DNA of 5,171 bases. It comes from Candidatus Methanovirga basalitermitum. GTDB lineage: Archaea; Methanobacteriota; Methanobacteria; Methanobacteriales; Methanobacteriaceae. Location of the stretch: positions 1 through 5,171 of the forward strand of contig JAISZW010000172.1 in NCBI GenBank assembly GCA_031284445.1. Direction: 5' to 3'. Below, piece by piece: positions 5,168 to 5,171 of the stretch. A program made the position numbers and the translations under genes. The notes beneath the pieces are model-generated. The model saw only the letters and a program-made list of their open reading frames with translations, was not told the origin of the DNA and made no database searches. Within the stretch, counting starts at the first letter, position 1. Each line of letters starts with the position of its first letter.

Positions 5168-5171
5168 CATT

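Overview
The window is very AT-rich DNA that reads as a host-associated methanogenic archaeon of the Methanobacteriales (Methanosphaera or Methanobrevibacter type). This inference rests on the low G+C, a deoxyhypusine synthase (an archaeal/eukaryotic enzyme), a stand-alone archaeal-style HisI, TATA-box-like promoter elements and GGAG-type ribosome binding sites. The genus cannot be fixed from the sequence alone.

Layout. Positions 1 to about 1205 (possibly to 1294) hold a badly decayed tnpB (IS200/IS605-family OrfB, RuvC-like RNA-guided nuclease), cut by the left edge of the window. It is broken by several frameshifts, at least one stop and an internal duplication of about 31 bp, and it keeps hairpins at its 3' end. 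Immediately downstream lies hisI (phosphoribosyl-AMP cyclohydrolase), intact in its catalytic part but without an ATG, GTG or correctly placed TTG start; an ATT codon behind a GGAG is the best candidate. After a 390-bp AT-rich spacer with a TATA box and alternative hairpins comes a small secreted protein of unknown family (signal peptide, sequon-rich linker, four-cysteine domain), closed by a good hairpin/T-tract terminator. A roughly 600-bp gene-free stretch follows, containing several inverted repeats and one 19-bp direct repeat pair.

A two-gene unit then begins at 3430: deoxyhypusine synthase (first step of hypusine formation on aIF5A) and, 9 bp downstream, a polytopic membrane protein of unknown function with conserved-looking acidic loops. 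The last 220 bp contain no gene. They hold a 110-bp segment bounded by 13-bp perfect inverted repeats, which looks like a small mobile-element derivative or a long hairpin.

The genes do not form one pathway. HisI serves histidine synthesis, DHS serves translation-factor modification, the secreted protein acts at the cell surface, and the tnpB is a relic. No clearly new multi-gene system is visible. The best leads are the non-canonical hisI start, the orphan secreted protein, the DHS-linked membrane protein with the unusual DHS active-site residues, and the terminal inverted-repeat element.
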